Shown: one piece after another, positions 39,723 through 48,321 of the stretch
Numbering within the stretch: the first letter of the stretch is position 1
How the letters are laid out: each line of letters starts with the position of its first letter
NCBI GenBank assembly: GCA_030645615.1
Contig: JAUSNB010000015.1
Span: 126,035-190,034, forward strand
Direction: 5' to 3'
Source of the DNA: Actinomycetota bacterium
GTDB taxonomy: Bacteria; Actinomycetota; Actinomycetes; S36-B12
Length of the DNA: 64,000 bases
The notes under the pieces: model-generated
Database searches by the model: none
The model's input: only the letters and a program-made list of their open reading frames with translations
Told to the model about the DNA's origin: nothing
Made by a program: the position numbers and the translations under genes

Positions 39723-39750
39723 CATCCGGCCGCACCCTGAGAACCGAAGT
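39723..39750 (+). promoter_or_regulatory. Candidate autoregulatory ECF promoter of the sigma gene
   Basis: CATCC at 39723-39727 and CGAAGT at 39745-39750 are separated by 17 bases and end six bases before the GTG start of the sigma gene. That would give a leaderless or nearly leaderless transcript. The same -35 and a related -10 occur toward the fasciclin gene on the other strand. Confidence 0.4.
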
Positions 39751-39756
39751 ACTGTC

Positions 39757-40389
39757 GTGACCATCCAGTCGGGAGCCCTCCTCGTGGACGAGCGTCTTCC
39801 CGCCGCATCTGTCCCGGTGACGGCTGGCCCTCAGGTCGCGGGTGCGGGCGCGCCGGATGACGACGAGATCGCCGCTCAGTTCGCCCTCGGCGGTGACGCG
39901 GGACTGGCGTTGGCCTACCAGCGTTGGTCACCCCTGGTCCACACGGTGGCGCTGCGAGCCGTCGGCAGCCCCGACGACGCGGCCGACGTCACTCAAGCGG
40001 TGTTCGTGGCCGCCTGGCGCGGACGCAACGGCTTCGACCCGGCCAAGGGTTCGCTGCCCGGCTGGCTGCTCACCATCGCACGGCGTCGTGTCGCCGACCA
40101 TTGGGAGGCACGCAGCCGGGAGGCTCGACGCATAGCGGCGCTGGGCGAGCCGGACCATGACTCGGGATCGGCGGCCGACTCCGTCGTGGACAGGGTCCTC
40201 CTCGCCGACGAGCTGGCCCGGCTGGGCGAGCCCCAGCGCAGGATCATGGAGCTCGCCTTCTTCCAGGACCTGACCCACGCACAGATCTCAGGCGTGCTGG
40301 ACTTGCCCCTGGGCACGGTGAAGAGCCACATCCGCCGGTCCCTGGACAGGCTTCGGACACGATTGGAGGTGGATGGTGTCGCACAGTGA
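39757..40389 (+). CDS. sigK: ECF RNA polymerase sigma factor (SigK-like)
   Basis: 210-residue group IV sigma factor. Region 2 lies about 45-110 ([20 protein letters not shown] and [20 protein letters not shown]), region 4 about 150-205 ([38 protein letters not shown]). It overlaps the next gene, an RskA-type anti-sigma factor, by 17 bases. That pairing and the neighbouring FAS1 gene favour the SigK subgroup; other RskA-linked subgroups such as SigL remain possible. Start is GTG 39757. Confidence 0.85.
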   Translation: MTIQSGALLVDERLPAASVPVTAGPQVAGAGAPDDDEIAAQFALGGDAGLALAYQRWSPLVHTVALRAVGSPDDAADVTQAVFVAAWRGRNGFDPAKGSLPGWLLTIARRRVADHWEARSREARRIAALGEPDHDSGSAADSVVDRVLLADELARLGEPQRRIMELAFFQDLTHAQISGVLDLPLGTVKSHIRRSLDRLRTRLEVDGVAQ

Positions 40390-41071
40390 CGACGAGGCCT
40401 TGGCCCTGCTCGCCCTCGGTGAATCGGTGAGCCGCGCAGACGAGGCCCACGTCGCCGGCTGTCCACGGTGCCAGAGCCGCCTCGACCAGCTGTCCGCCGT
40501 CGTCTCGTCGGCACGCGCCATCGAGCCAGCGGACTATCCCACGGCTCCGCCGCCCGCCGTGTGGCGCGGCATCACCACGGAGTTGGGCATGGCAGGCGGC
40601 GTCGTGGCCCCGCTCCCGACGGGCGCGAGGTCAGGCCGCCGCCGCATGTGGGCCGTCGCCAGCGTGGCCGCGGCCATCGGGCTCATCGTCGGCGGGGCCG
40701 GGGTCGCGACGGTGCTGGATCGCCAGCCGGAGGCGACGGTCGTGGCGACGGCCGAACTCGGCGCGATGTCCGAGGCTGGATTGACCGGCACCGCAGTCCT
40801 GCACCGGGGCGATGCGGGCAACCTGCTCACCGTGAGCATCCCGGGCCTGCCCGGCGACGTGGACGGCTACTACGAGGTGTGGATGGCCACCGCCGACGCT
40901 GGCACCATGATCGCGCTCGGCACGCTCGCGCCGGGAGCGGAAGCGACGTTCACCCTTCCGGGCGGACTCGATCCAGCCGCCTTCCCCGTCGTCGACGTCT
41001 CGCACGAGCACTTCGACGGCGACCCTGAGCACAGCGCCGAGAGCCTGGTTCGCGGGCAACTGCAGGCCTGA
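40373..41071 (+). CDS. rskA: RskA-type transmembrane anti-sigma factor
   Basis: 232-residue anti-sigma factor. A cytoplasmic zinc-type anti-sigma motif HVAGCPRC is near residue 25-32, one membrane helix is at about 88-108 ([20 protein letters not shown]), and the external RskA C-terminal domain contains [13 protein letters not shown] and the final [16 protein letters not shown]. It would hold the SigK-like factor at the membrane until regulated proteolysis. The 17-base overlap with the sigma gene indicates translational coupling. Confidence 0.88.
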   Translation: MVSHSDDEALALLALGESVSRADEAHVAGCPRCQSRLDQLSAVVSSARAIEPADYPTAPPPAVWRGITTELGMAGGVVAPLPTGARSGRRRMWAVASVAAAIGLIVGGAGVATVLDRQPEATVVATAELGAMSEAGLTGTAVLHRGDAGNLLTVSIPGLPGDVDGYYEVWMATADAGTMIALGTLAPGAEATFTLPGGLDPAAFPVVDVSHEHFDGDPEHSAESLVRGQLQA

Positions 41072-41111
41072 GGGCGGGAAACCACGAGCAGCCGCGCGTA
41101 TCGTCGATGCC

Positions 41112-42023
41112 GTGGCACTTGTCATCGACGCACGCGCGGTGGTCAAGCGCTTCGGCCGGACGGTCGCACTGGACGGACTGGAGCTCACGGTCGAGCAGGG
41201 CGAGGTGCACGCGTTCCTCGGCCCGAACGGCGCGGGCAAGACAACGACGATCCGCATCCTCCTCGGGATGCTTCGCTCAGACGCCGGCCATCTGGAAGTC
41301 CTGGGCATGGACCCCTGGCGCGATGCCATGGTGATCCACCGCAGGCTCGCCTACGTGCCGGGCGACGTGTCACTGTGGCCGAACCTCACCGGAGGCCAGA
41401 CCATCGACTTCATCGCGCGCCTTCAGGGCGGTGCGCTCGCGGGTCGCAGGGACCAACTCATCGCGGACTTCGACCTCGATCCATCGCGCCGATGCCGCAC
41501 GTACTCCAAGGGCAACCGCCAGAAGGTTGCGCTGGTCGCCGCGCTGGCCACCGACGCGGACCTGCTCCTGCTTGACGAGCCGACCAGCGGCCTGGACCCC
41601 GTGATGGAAGAGACCTTCCGTCAGTGGGTACGGACGCTGCGGGACGAGGGACGCACGGTGCTGCTCAGCAGTCACATCCTCAGCGAGGCCGAGGCGCTGT
41701 GCGACCGCGTCACCATCCTGCGCGGCGGCAAGGCGGTGGAGTCCGGCCGGCTCGACGAGCTGCGCCATCTTTCCGCCACCACGGTCACGGCGACCGTCAT
41801 CGGCCAGGTGCCCGACCTGACCGGGATTCCCGGGGTCCGGGAGGTCGAGGTCGACGGTTCCCATGTGAGCGCCCAGGTCGCCACGTCCGCGCTGGCGCCC
41901 GTTCTTGCCGCCCTGTCCGCGGCAGGCGTGTCATCGCTGACCAGCCAGCCCCCTTCGCTGGAGGAGTTGTTCCTGGCCCACTATGGAGACGGGCCACGGG
42001 CGGCCGGCGGCCGTGATGGCTGA
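41112..42023 (+). CDS. ABC exporter ATP-binding protein
   Basis: 303-residue ATPase of an ABC-2-type exporter: Walker A GPNGAGKTT, signature region YSKGNRQKVALVAAL and Walker B LLLLDEPTSGLDPV, followed by the H-loop LSSHILSEAEAL. A 70-residue C-terminal extension is typical of drug or antibiotic exporters. Start is GTG 41112, 40 bases after the anti-sigma gene, and it overlaps the permease gene by eight bases. Confidence 0.9.
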   Translation: MALVIDARAVVKRFGRTVALDGLELTVEQGEVHAFLGPNGAGKTTTIRILLGMLRSDAGHLEVLGMDPWRDAMVIHRRLAYVPGDVSLWPNLTGGQTIDFIARLQGGALAGRRDQLIADFDLDPSRRCRTYSKGNRQKVALVAALATDADLLLLDEPTSGLDPVMEETFRQWVRTLRDEGRTVLLSSHILSEAEALCDRVTILRGGKAVESGRLDELRHLSATTVTATVIGQVPDLTGIPGVREVEVDGSHVSAQVATSALAPVLAALSAAGVSSLTSQPPSLEELFLAHYGDGPRAAGGRDG

Positions 42024-43608
42024 GCAGCTCGCCGGTACATGGACCATGGCGCGACTGGCCCTCCGGCGCGATCGGTGGCTGCTCATCCCGTTCGTCATCG
42101 GCTTCCCGACCATGGCCGGGTCCACGGCGGCGTCGGCGATCGCGCTCTACCCGGACGAGGCCGGGCGCATCGACGCGGCCACGGCGGTCAACGGCAGCGC
42201 TGCGCTCGTAGCGATGTTCGGCCGGGTCTACGACCCGTCCTCGCTCGGCGCGCTGTCGCTCATCAAGCTCACCGCCTTCGGCGCGGCGATCCTCGCCGTC
42301 ATCGTCGTTGCCCTCACCCTCCGCCACACCCGGACGGACGAGGCGAACGGCCGGCTCGAGCTGGCCGCCTCGGGCCGGCTCGGGAGGAGCGCGCCGCTCG
42401 CCGCGGCCCTCCTCGTCGTCGGTGGCGCGAGCATCGTGCTCGGCGTGCTCACCGGTCTGGCCCTGATCGCGGGTGGCTTGCCGGCCGGCGGTTCCCTTGC
42501 CTTCGGCCTCGGCTGGGCTGCAACCGGGCTCGCGTTCGCTGCGGTCGCCGGAGTGCTGGCCCAGCTCACCGCCAGTCCCCGGACCGCCCTCGGGCTCGGC
42601 ATCGCCGCCGTCGCCACGACCTACGCGCTGCGCGCCGTCGGCGACCTCGCCGAACCGGGCCCGTCGATGCTGTCGTGGCTATCGCCCATCGGCTGGAACC
42701 AGCAGGTTCGAGCGTTCGCGGGCGACCGGCTGCCGGTCCTGATCCTTCCGCTCCTACTGGTGCTCGTCCTGGTGCCGGCCGCCTTCGCCCTGAGGGCGCG
42801 GCGCGATCTCGGAGCGGGGCTGGTCCAGGGACGCGAGCGCTCGACGACCAGGCAGGTGCGCGGCCTCACGGGCCTGGCCATCGGCCTGCAGTGGCGGTCC
42901 CTGGTCGCCTGGGCCGTGGGGTTCACGCTGTTCGGCCTGGTGATCGGCTCGTTGGCGGACACCATGGAGGACATGCTCGCCTCCGCGGGCATCCGCGAGG
43001 TGATGGAGGCGCTCGGGGGCCAGCAGGCACTGCGCGACGCCATGCTCGCTGCGTATGTCGCGATGCTGGGTGTCATTGCCGCCGCCTACGGGATCGCCGC
43101 CGCCAGCCGTCTGCGCAGCGAAGAGGTCGACGGCCACGTCGAGTGCCTGCTGGGCGCTGCCGTGAGCCGCATCCGCTGGGCCTGGGGGCACCTGGGCTTC
43201 GCCCTCGCGGGCGTAGCCGCACTCATGCTCGTCGGCGGGACGTCCATCGGAATCGGTGCGGCGTTGGCACTGGACGACCCATCTCAGGTGGGCCGTGTCG
43301 CCACTGCCGCGCTGGCGCAGGTCCCGGCGGCGTGGGTTGTCACCGTCCTGGTCGTCCTCGCCTTCGGCTGGGTGCCGCGCATGACCGCGGCGGTCTGGGG
43401 CGTGCTGCTCGCCTGCGTGGCGATCGGCGAGTTCGGGGTGCTGTGGGGGGTGCCGGACTGGCTGATGGACCTCTCGCCGTTCCGGCATGCACCGTTGCTG
43501 CCGGTGGGTATGGATGGTCTTGCTTCGATCCTGGCCCTGCTAGCGGTTGCGGCCGTGATCGGAGCCATCGGGCTCGTCGGCTGGCGCCGGCGCGACCTCG
43601 CGGCTTAG
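42016..43608 (+). CDS. ABC exporter permease (multidrug/polyketide type)
   Basis: 530-residue membrane protein with about twelve helices in two six-helix halves, as in the large permeases of TnrB3-like exporters. Features include LLIPFVIGFPTMAGSTAASA near the start and GLQWRSLVAWAVGFTLFGLVI in the second half. ATG 42016 overlaps the ATPase gene; a GTG at 42013 is also possible. Transport substrate unknown. Whether the SigK-like factor drives this pair is not shown by any visible site. Confidence 0.86.
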   Translation: MAEQLAGTWTMARLALRRDRWLLIPFVIGFPTMAGSTAASAIALYPDEAGRIDAATAVNGSAALVAMFGRVYDPSSLGALSLIKLTAFGAAILAVIVVALTLRHTRTDEANGRLELAASGRLGRSAPLAAALLVVGGASIVLGVLTGLALIAGGLPAGGSLAFGLGWAATGLAFAAVAGVLAQLTASPRTALGLGIAAVATTYALRAVGDLAEPGPSMLSWLSPIGWNQQVRAFAGDRLPVLILPLLLVLVLVPAAFALRARRDLGAGLVQGRERSTTRQVRGLTGLAIGLQWRSLVAWAVGFTLFGLVIGSLADTMEDMLASAGIREVMEALGGQQALRDAMLAAYVAMLGVIAAAYGIAAASRLRSEEVDGHVECLLGAAVSRIRWAWGHLGFALAGVAALMLVGGTSIGIGAALALDDPSQVGRVATAALAQVPAAWVVTVLVVLAFGWVPRMTAAVWGVLLACVAIGEFGVLWGVPDWLMDLSPFRHAPLLPVGMDGLASILALLAVAAVIGAIGLVGWRRRDLAA

Positions 43609-43651
43609 GGACCTATCGACACTTCGCGATGAGCCGAAGGAAGGACGACAG

Positions 43652-44131
43652 ATGGCCGAGAACGACTACGAGATCCATGTCGAGAACCGGGACGAGCAGC
43701 CTGCCGTCGTTGTCCGCGGCCACGTTGGCATGGACGAGATCGGGGCGTTCATCGGCGACGCATTCACCCGGACGCTCGCGGGCCTGACCGGTGAAGGTCT
43801 GGCCCCGACCGGGCCGCCGTTCGCCCTCTACTCATTCCCTCACGACGGCATCGACCTGGCCGCGGGCTTCCCGTGTCCGCCCGGCGCACGCGGCGGGGAC
43901 GAAGTGGCGCTGATCATGCTCCCGGCCGGGCAGGTGGCCACGACGATGCATGTCGGCCCCTACGCGGACGTAGCCGGCGCCTACAACGCCATCACGTCGT
44001 GGATGTCGGCGAACGGAATGGTGGCGACAGGCGCCTCGTGGGAGAGCTACCTCGACGGGCCCGAGGTGCCGATGCCGCGGACCGTCGTCTGCGCTCCGTG
44101 CCGACCCGCCGACGAGGTGGCGGGAACGTGA
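43652..44131 (+). CDS. GyrI-like small-molecule binding domain protein
   Basis: 159-residue single-domain protein of the AraC effector-binding (GyrI-like) fold. Typical segments are VVVRGHVGMDEIGAFIGDAF, PPFALYSF and LPAGQVATTMHVGPYADVAGAYNAI. Proteins of this type bind hydrophobic cations or hydrolyse small ligands. It follows the exporter genes after 43 bases, so it may sense or bind the exported compound. It is convergent with dnaB, seven bases apart. Confidence 0.85.
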   Translation: MAENDYEIHVENRDEQPAVVVRGHVGMDEIGAFIGDAFTRTLAGLTGEGLAPTGPPFALYSFPHDGIDLAAGFPCPPGARGGDEVALIMLPAGQVATTMHVGPYADVAGAYNAITSWMSANGMVATGASWESYLDGPEVPMPRTVVCAPCRPADEVAGT

Positions 44132-44138
44132 CGCCTGC

Positions 44139-46505
44139 TCAGTGCGCCATGTCGACGAAGCGCGAGTAGTGGCCCTGGAAGGCGACCGGGACCACGGCGG
44201 TCGGGCCGTTGCGATGCTTGGCGATGATGAAGTCCGCCTCGCCAGCACGGGCCGACTCGCGGTCGTAGAAGTCCTCGCGGTGCAGCAGCAGGACCATGTC
44301 GGCATCCTGCTCGAGCGAGCCTGACTCACGCAGGTCCGACAGCATCGGCTTCTTGTCGACCCGCTGCTCGGGGCCACGGTTGAGCTGGCTGATCGCGATC
44401 ACCGGGACGGCGAGCTCCTTGGCAAGCAACTTGAGCGAACGGGAGAACTCCGACACCTCCTGCTGGCGGCTCTCGACGCGCTTGCCGCTCGTCATCAACT
44501 GCAGGTAGTCGACGATGACCAGGCGCAGGTCATGACGCTGCTTCAGCCGCCGGCACTTCGCGCGGATCTCCATCAGCGTCATGTTCGGTGAGTCGTCGAT
44601 GTATAGCGGGGCCTCGCTCACCGTGCCCATCTTGCCGACCAGCTTGGTCCAGTCCGTGTCGCTCATCGTGCCCGCGCGCATGTGGTGCATGGGCACCTGG
44701 GCCTCCGCGGAGAGCAGGCGCATGACAATCTCGTTGCGGCTCATCTCCAGCGAGAAGATGACGCTGGACAGGCCATGCCGGATGGAGGCCGAACGAGCAA
44801 TATCCAGGCCAAGCGTCGAATTGTGGGTGGGAACCATGGCACGTCCGGCCAGGTACATGTGGTCCTGGTTGGCAACCTCGATGCATCGCACCGGGACACT
44901 GCGCACCCGCTCGACCGACACGATGAACCGGTTGCCCAGCCGTGCCTCGCTCTTGCCCCGTGACCGCTCCTTGAGGAGCGCCGCCTTGCGGTGCAGCCGG
45001 AACACTTCGTCGTGCGTGGTGAAGTTCAGGTTGTACGCAGTGGATGACTCCTCGGTGCGGCCTTCGACGCGCTTGCGATCGACGGAACAGCGATAGCCGA
45101 GGCTGACAACCAACTCGTGCACATCTTCCGCCAGTCGCGTGCTTGTCGCCGTGAACTGCACGCTGCCGGTCGACGTCACGGTGCCGTCGGTATCGAGCAA
45201 GCCCGCCAGCAGTTCGCGCCGCTGCCGTTCGGATCCACGCAGGTACGTGGCGGGAATGTGCTTGTTGTGCAGGACCCCCAGTCCTCTGAGCAAGGCCTGC
45301 ACGCTCCCCTCCGCGACGTCCACGAACTCCCCCTCGACGTAGGCGGCGATCTCAGGATCCGCGCTGGTGAAGTGCGCGGCCGCCGACGTGCCGTCGCCCA
45401 GCCAGACACCGAGGACGTACGGCGGGATCGAAACATCGACGGGTGGCAGGTCAAGCGACTTGGTGTTGCGCACCGCGTGGTTCAGCCGACGATCCACGGT
45501 GGGGCAACGCAGGGTGTCGGCTATCTCCCCCGTGGTGCGAACAGCGGCAAACGTGCGCTGGTTGCGGGTGCGGTTGTAGCCAGCGGCGGCGGCTTGGGCG
45601 GACTTGCGGGACGCGCGGGTTTCGGTCAGCCACTCATGCTGCTCGTCGGCAACGATCTGTTCCCCGTCGGAGAAGGTCAGCCGGTAGCACGGACGACCCA
45701 GCCACGGCTGGGTCACGCCCGTCACCAGGGTGGGTAGCCCGTCGGCGCCGAGCACCTCGTCCCCCACCCGCAGGTCACCCATCGTCGTCCACCCCTGCGG
45801 CGTGGGAATGGGCGTGTCGAGCGCGAGCGCCTTGCCGATGGCCGGCCTGGCCGCCACGATGACCAGCTGGCCCGGGTGCAGTCCGTTCGTCAGCGCGTCG
45901 AGGTCGGTGAACCCGGTGGGCACGCCGACCATCTCCCCGCCTCGGTTCGAGATCGCCTCGATCTCGTTCAGCGCATCGCCCATGAGGGCGCTCAGTGGCG
46001 CGTAGTCCTCGCTGGTGCGGCGGTCCGTGACGTCGAAGACCTCGGTCTGGGCTCGGTCGACCATGTCATCGACGTCGCCGGTGCCGGCGTAGCCCATCTG
46101 CACGATCCTCGTGCCGGCCTCGACGAGCCTGCGCAGGATCGCCTGCTCGCGCACGATGCGCCCGTAGTAGCCCGCGTTCGCGGCGGTGGGCACCATCGAG
46201 ACAAGCGTGTGCAGGTAGGGCGCCCCGCCAACGCGGCCGATGTCGCCTAGCTTGGTCAGCTCCGCCGCCACCGTGACCGCATCGGCCGGTTCGCCTCGGC
46301 CGTACAGGTCCAGAATCGACGCAAAGACCAGTTGGTGAGCGGGACGGTAGAAGTCGCCTTCGCGGAGCACTTCGACGACGTCGGCGATCGCGTCCTTGCT
46401 CAGGAGCATCGCGCCGAGCACCGACTGCTCGGCGGCGACGTCGTTGGGTGGGGTGCGGTCAGGGCCGGGATCGGCGGCATGCAGGGGCAACTCCGTGACG
46501 CTCAC
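44139..46505 (-). CDS. dnaB: Replicative DNA helicase DnaB with P-loop intein
   Basis: Hexameric 5'-3' replication fork helicase. The 788-residue precursor contains a 337-residue intein; the spliced helicase is about 451 residues, normal for the family. The N-terminal DnaB domain starts with AAEQSVLGAMLLSKDAIADV. The ATPase domain Walker A is split: ARPAIGK before the intein, STLGLDIARS after it. Walker B and later motifs (LRLVIVDYLQLM, SQLNRGPEQR) are intact, so ATPase activity requires splicing. GTG 46505 with GAGAGGAG upstream was preferred over a longer reading to 46595. In the gene order it precedes the ribosomal/ssb operon. Confidence 0.95.
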   Translation of the reverse strand: MSVTELPLHAADPGPDRTPPNDVAAEQSVLGAMLLSKDAIADVVEVLREGDFYRPAHQLVFASILDLYGRGEPADAVTVAAELTKLGDIGRVGGAPYLHTLVSMVPTAANAGYYGRIVREQAILRRLVEAGTRIVQMGYAGTGDVDDMVDRAQTEVFDVTDRRTSEDYAPLSALMGDALNEIEAISNRGGEMVGVPTGFTDLDALTNGLHPGQLVIVAARPAIGKALALDTPIPTPQGWTTMGDLRVGDEVLGADGLPTLVTGVTQPWLGRPCYRLTFSDGEQIVADEQHEWLTETRASRKSAQAAAAGYNRTRNQRTFAAVRTTGEIADTLRCPTVDRRLNHAVRNTKSLDLPPVDVSIPPYVLGVWLGDGTSAAAHFTSADPEIAAYVEGEFVDVAEGSVQALLRGLGVLHNKHIPATYLRGSERQRRELLAGLLDTDGTVTSTGSVQFTATSTRLAEDVHELVVSLGYRCSVDRKRVEGRTEESSTAYNLNFTTHDEVFRLHRKAALLKERSRGKSEARLGNRFIVSVERVRSVPVRCIEVANQDHMYLAGRAMVPTHNSTLGLDIARSASIRHGLSSVIFSLEMSRNEIVMRLLSAEAQVPMHHMRAGTMSDTDWTKLVGKMGTVSEAPLYIDDSPNMTLMEIRAKCRRLKQRHDLRLVIVDYLQLMTSGKRVESRQQEVSEFSRSLKLLAKELAVPVIAISQLNRGPEQRVDKKPMLSDLRESGSLEQDADMVLLLHREDFYDRESARAGEADFIIAKHRNGPTAVVPVAFQGHYSRFVDMAH
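44820..45830 (-). mobile_element. Class 3-type intein with LAGLIDADG homing endonuclease in dnaB
   Basis: Residues 226-562 of the precursor. The first intein residue is Ala (codon 45828-45830) instead of Cys/Ser, and the last is Asn (44820-44822) followed by +1 Ser. The class 3 WCT triad is present: Trp67 in QHEWLT (block B, after His65), Cys316 in VRCIEV (block F) and Thr335 in PTHN (block G). Two endonuclease motifs, VLGVWLGDGTS and ELLAGLLDTDG, keep their acidic residues. Row 45001-45060 has 34 G+C of 60, while host row 46081-46140 has 42, consistent with separate origin. The insertion point matches the mycobacterial P-loop DnaB intein site. Confidence 0.9.
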
Positions 46506-46601
46506 CAGGCTCCTCTCGGGCGTTGATCCCCTATGTCTACCGCGCTCGTCTGACGCGCCCGTTGAACGGTAGGGACGCCGGGCGGCACTGTCCATAGGCC
46601 C

Positions 46602-46743
46602 TGTGGACAGACCTGTGGAAAACCTCGGGACGGTACGCCTCAGGGCTGTCAGCAGGCTGGGGACAGGCTGGGGATTTCGAAGTCGACCCCGGGCCGGTCC
46701 CCTCGTGGGAGCAGGGCGGATGCCGCCCGGGCCCTGTGGATGA
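46602..46743. promoter_or_regulatory. DnaA-box-like 9-mers upstream of dnaB
   Basis: Three sites resemble the DnaA box TGTGGAYAA: TGTGGACAG at 46602-46610, TGTGGAAAA at 46614-46622 and TGTGGATGA at 46735-46743. They lie in the 270-base region between the divergent dnaB and LMW-PTP starts, otherwise without recognised signals. Two are spaced 12 bases apart. They may let DnaA adjust dnaB transcription. This is not oriC, as dnaA and dnaN are not adjacent. Confidence 0.4.
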
Positions 46744-46774
46744 AAAGAATCTCCGGCCGCCTCGCTAGCCTGCG

Positions 46775-47284
46775 ATGGTGCCGAAGACCTACCGCATCAC
46801 CGTCGTCTGCCTTGGCAACATCTGCCGCTCCCCCATGGGGGAGGCGGTCCTGCGCCAACGAGTCCTTGCCGCGGGCCTCGCGGACCGCGTGGAGATCGAC
46901 TCTGCCGGTACTGGCGACTGGCACATCGGCCACCGGGCCGACCACCGCGCGCGGTCGACCCTCGCTGCCCACGGATACCCCTACGACCACCGGGCCCGCC
47001 AGATCGACGGCGACTGGCTGGGCCGCATCGACCTTCTCCTGGCGATGGATCGTGCCAACTTCGACGACCTGGCCGCCATGATCACGCGGGCCGACGCCTC
47101 CCCCGAGCTTCGCATGATGCGTTCGTTCGACCCGGCCCTGGCGGGGCTGGACCTGCCCGGCCCGAGCCTGGACGTCCCTGACCCGTACTACGGGGAGCCA
47201 GCGGACTTCGTCGAGGTCCTGCGGATGATCGAGCAGGCTGCCGATGGCGTCATCGACAGCCTGCTCGATCGAATCACGCGCTGA
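46775..47284 (+). CDS. Low-molecular-weight protein-tyrosine phosphatase
   Basis: 169-residue phosphatase of the PtpA class. The P-loop CLGNICRS (Cys12, Arg18) is at the N-terminus and the general acid Asp is in VPDPYYGEP. Related enzymes dephosphorylate tyrosine kinases or, in pathogens, are secreted. ATG 46775 is used, GTG 46778 is possible. It is divergent from dnaB and convergent with the first DUF805 gene (10 bases between stops). Confidence 0.9.
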   Translation: MVPKTYRITVVCLGNICRSPMGEAVLRQRVLAAGLADRVEIDSAGTGDWHIGHRADHRARSTLAAHGYPYDHRARQIDGDWLGRIDLLLAMDRANFDDLAAMITRADASPELRMMRSFDPALAGLDLPGPSLDVPDPYYGEPADFVEVLRMIEQAADGVIDSLLDRITR

Positions 47285-47294
47285 GAACGACCAC

Positions 47295-47735
47295 CTAGCC
47301 GTTGGCCGTGAGCGGGTCGGCACCGTACTTGTTGTCGCCAGGCGTCCCGCGCTGCAGCCAGAACACGAGCAGGATGATGAAGCCGATGCAGCAGAGGATG
47401 GCGAGCAGGTAGCCCCACAGGATCCACCAGCCACTGCGGTCGGTGTCGTGCAGGCGGCGAGCCATGACGGCCAGGGTCGGCAGCAGCAGCACCAGCCACG
47501 CGACGATGAACAGGAAGCCGACGCCGGGCGACTCATAGACGTTGAGCTGGTCGTTCATCGTGAACTCGTAGGTCGTCTTGCCGACGCCCCAGCCGATGAG
47601 CGAGTCGCCGATGTTGGCGATCGCGTACACGATCACGATGAACAGGTACCACCACCAGAACTGCGAGCGCTGCGCCCTTCCGCTGAACGTCGCATAGTTC
47701 GAGAAGTTGTGCTTGATCGCTTCGATGAACCCCAT
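47295..47735 (-). CDS. DUF805 membrane protein (paralog 1 of 3)
   Basis: 146-residue DUF805 protein. The family start MGFIEAIKHNFSNYATFSGR and RSQFWWWYLF are followed by four membrane helices and the MARRLHDTDRSGWW motif in the loop before the third helix. The C-terminal tail ends GDNKYGADPL. Compared with the other two copies it has a longer central loop. The family's function is unknown. Start with AGGAGGAACC ahead of the ATG. Confidence 0.88.
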   Translation of the reverse strand: MGFIEAIKHNFSNYATFSGRAQRSQFWWWYLFIVIVYAIANIGDSLIGWGVGKTTYEFTMNDQLNVYESPGVGFLFIVAWLVLLLPTLAVMARRLHDTDRSGWWILWGYLLAILCCIGFIILLVFWLQRGTPGDNKYGADPLTANG

Positions 47736-47779
47736 GGTTCCTCCTCCTAGGCCCCGCCTGCGGTCATTGTGGTGGAAAA

Positions 47780-47822
47780 CGAACGCGGGGCCAGTCCCTT
47801 TGAGGAACTGGCCCCGCGTTCG
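47780..47822 (-). terminator. Intrinsic terminator after DUF805 paralog 2
   Basis: Arms CGAACGCGGGGCCAGT (47780-47795) and its exact complement (47807-47822) form a 16-base stem with an 11-base loop. On the minus strand the stem is followed by TTTT, a classical intrinsic terminator, starting ten bases after the stop codon at 47832. Confidence 0.85.
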
Positions 47823-47831
47823 TCGTTTCGA

Positions 47832-48194
47832 CTATGCGGACGGCGGCCCGTAGGCGTTGTCGCCCGCGGTGCCGGGCTGGATCCAGAACACGATCAGGAT
47901 GATGAAGCCGATGCAGGGGATCAGGACCAGCAACTGCAGCCAGCCTGACTTGCCCGTGTCATGCAGGCGGCGGCAGCCGACCGCGACGGTCGCCAGCCAC
48001 AGGATGAGCAGGACGATGTATCCGATGAAGACGAGGAAGCCGTTGCCCCCGCGGCCGACACCGAACACCAGCGAGACCACGATCTCGATGATGTAGATGA
48101 ACAGGAACCACCACCAGAAGGCCGGGCGCGATGCGCGGCCCTCGAAGTTGGACATGTTCGCAAAGCCGGATGAGATTGCCTCACCGAAACCCAT
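47832..48194 (-). CDS. DUF805 membrane protein (paralog 2 of 3)
   Basis: 120-residue DUF805 protein: MGFGEAISSGFANMSNFEGR, RPAFWWWFLFIYII, four helices, GCRRLHDTGKSGW and the tail PGTAGDNAYGPP. It is the shortest of the three tandem copies and followed by a strong intrinsic terminator, so it is transcribed separately from paralog 1. Function unknown; cell-envelope or stress roles have been suggested for the family. Confidence 0.88.
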   Translation of the reverse strand: MGFGEAISSGFANMSNFEGRASRPAFWWWFLFIYIIEIVVSLVFGVGRGGNGFLVFIGYIVLLILWLATVAVGCRRLHDTGKSGWLQLLVLIPCIGFIILIVFWIQPGTAGDNAYGPPSA

Positions 48195-48287
48195 TGTGCC
48201 TCCAAGGTCACGGCGCCGGTCCGGCGCGCGTGGCCCTCATTGTTCGCCTAAACGGGGGCCGGCACTAGTGCTTTGCCGCGTGTCGGT

Positions 48288-48308
48288 GCCCCGGATTATC
48301 CGAGGGGC
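48288..48308 (-). terminator. Weak hairpin after DUF805 paralog 3
   Basis: GCCCC and GGGGC enclose an internal GGAT/ATCC pair, 13 bases beyond the stop codon of the third DUF805 gene. The stem is interrupted by a two-base bulge and has no U-tract, so this is a tentative terminator. Confidence 0.4.
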
Positions 48309-48321
48309 TCGCGGGCGGCAA

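Noticed and set aside
42039-43787. A second plus-strand reading of 582 codons over the ABC permease gene
   Set aside because: Frame-shifted shadow of the permease, Arg/Gly/Pro-rich and lacking membrane helices.
44820-45830. Interpretation of the dnaB insertion as a pseudogene-causing insertion
   Set aside because: The reading frame is continuous through both junctions and intein splice motifs are complete, so a functional intein explains it.
46506-46774. Idea that the DnaA-box-like cluster upstream of dnaB is the replication origin
   Set aside because: dnaA, dnaN, recF and gyrB are not here and there is no AT-rich unwinding region; at most a regulatory cluster.
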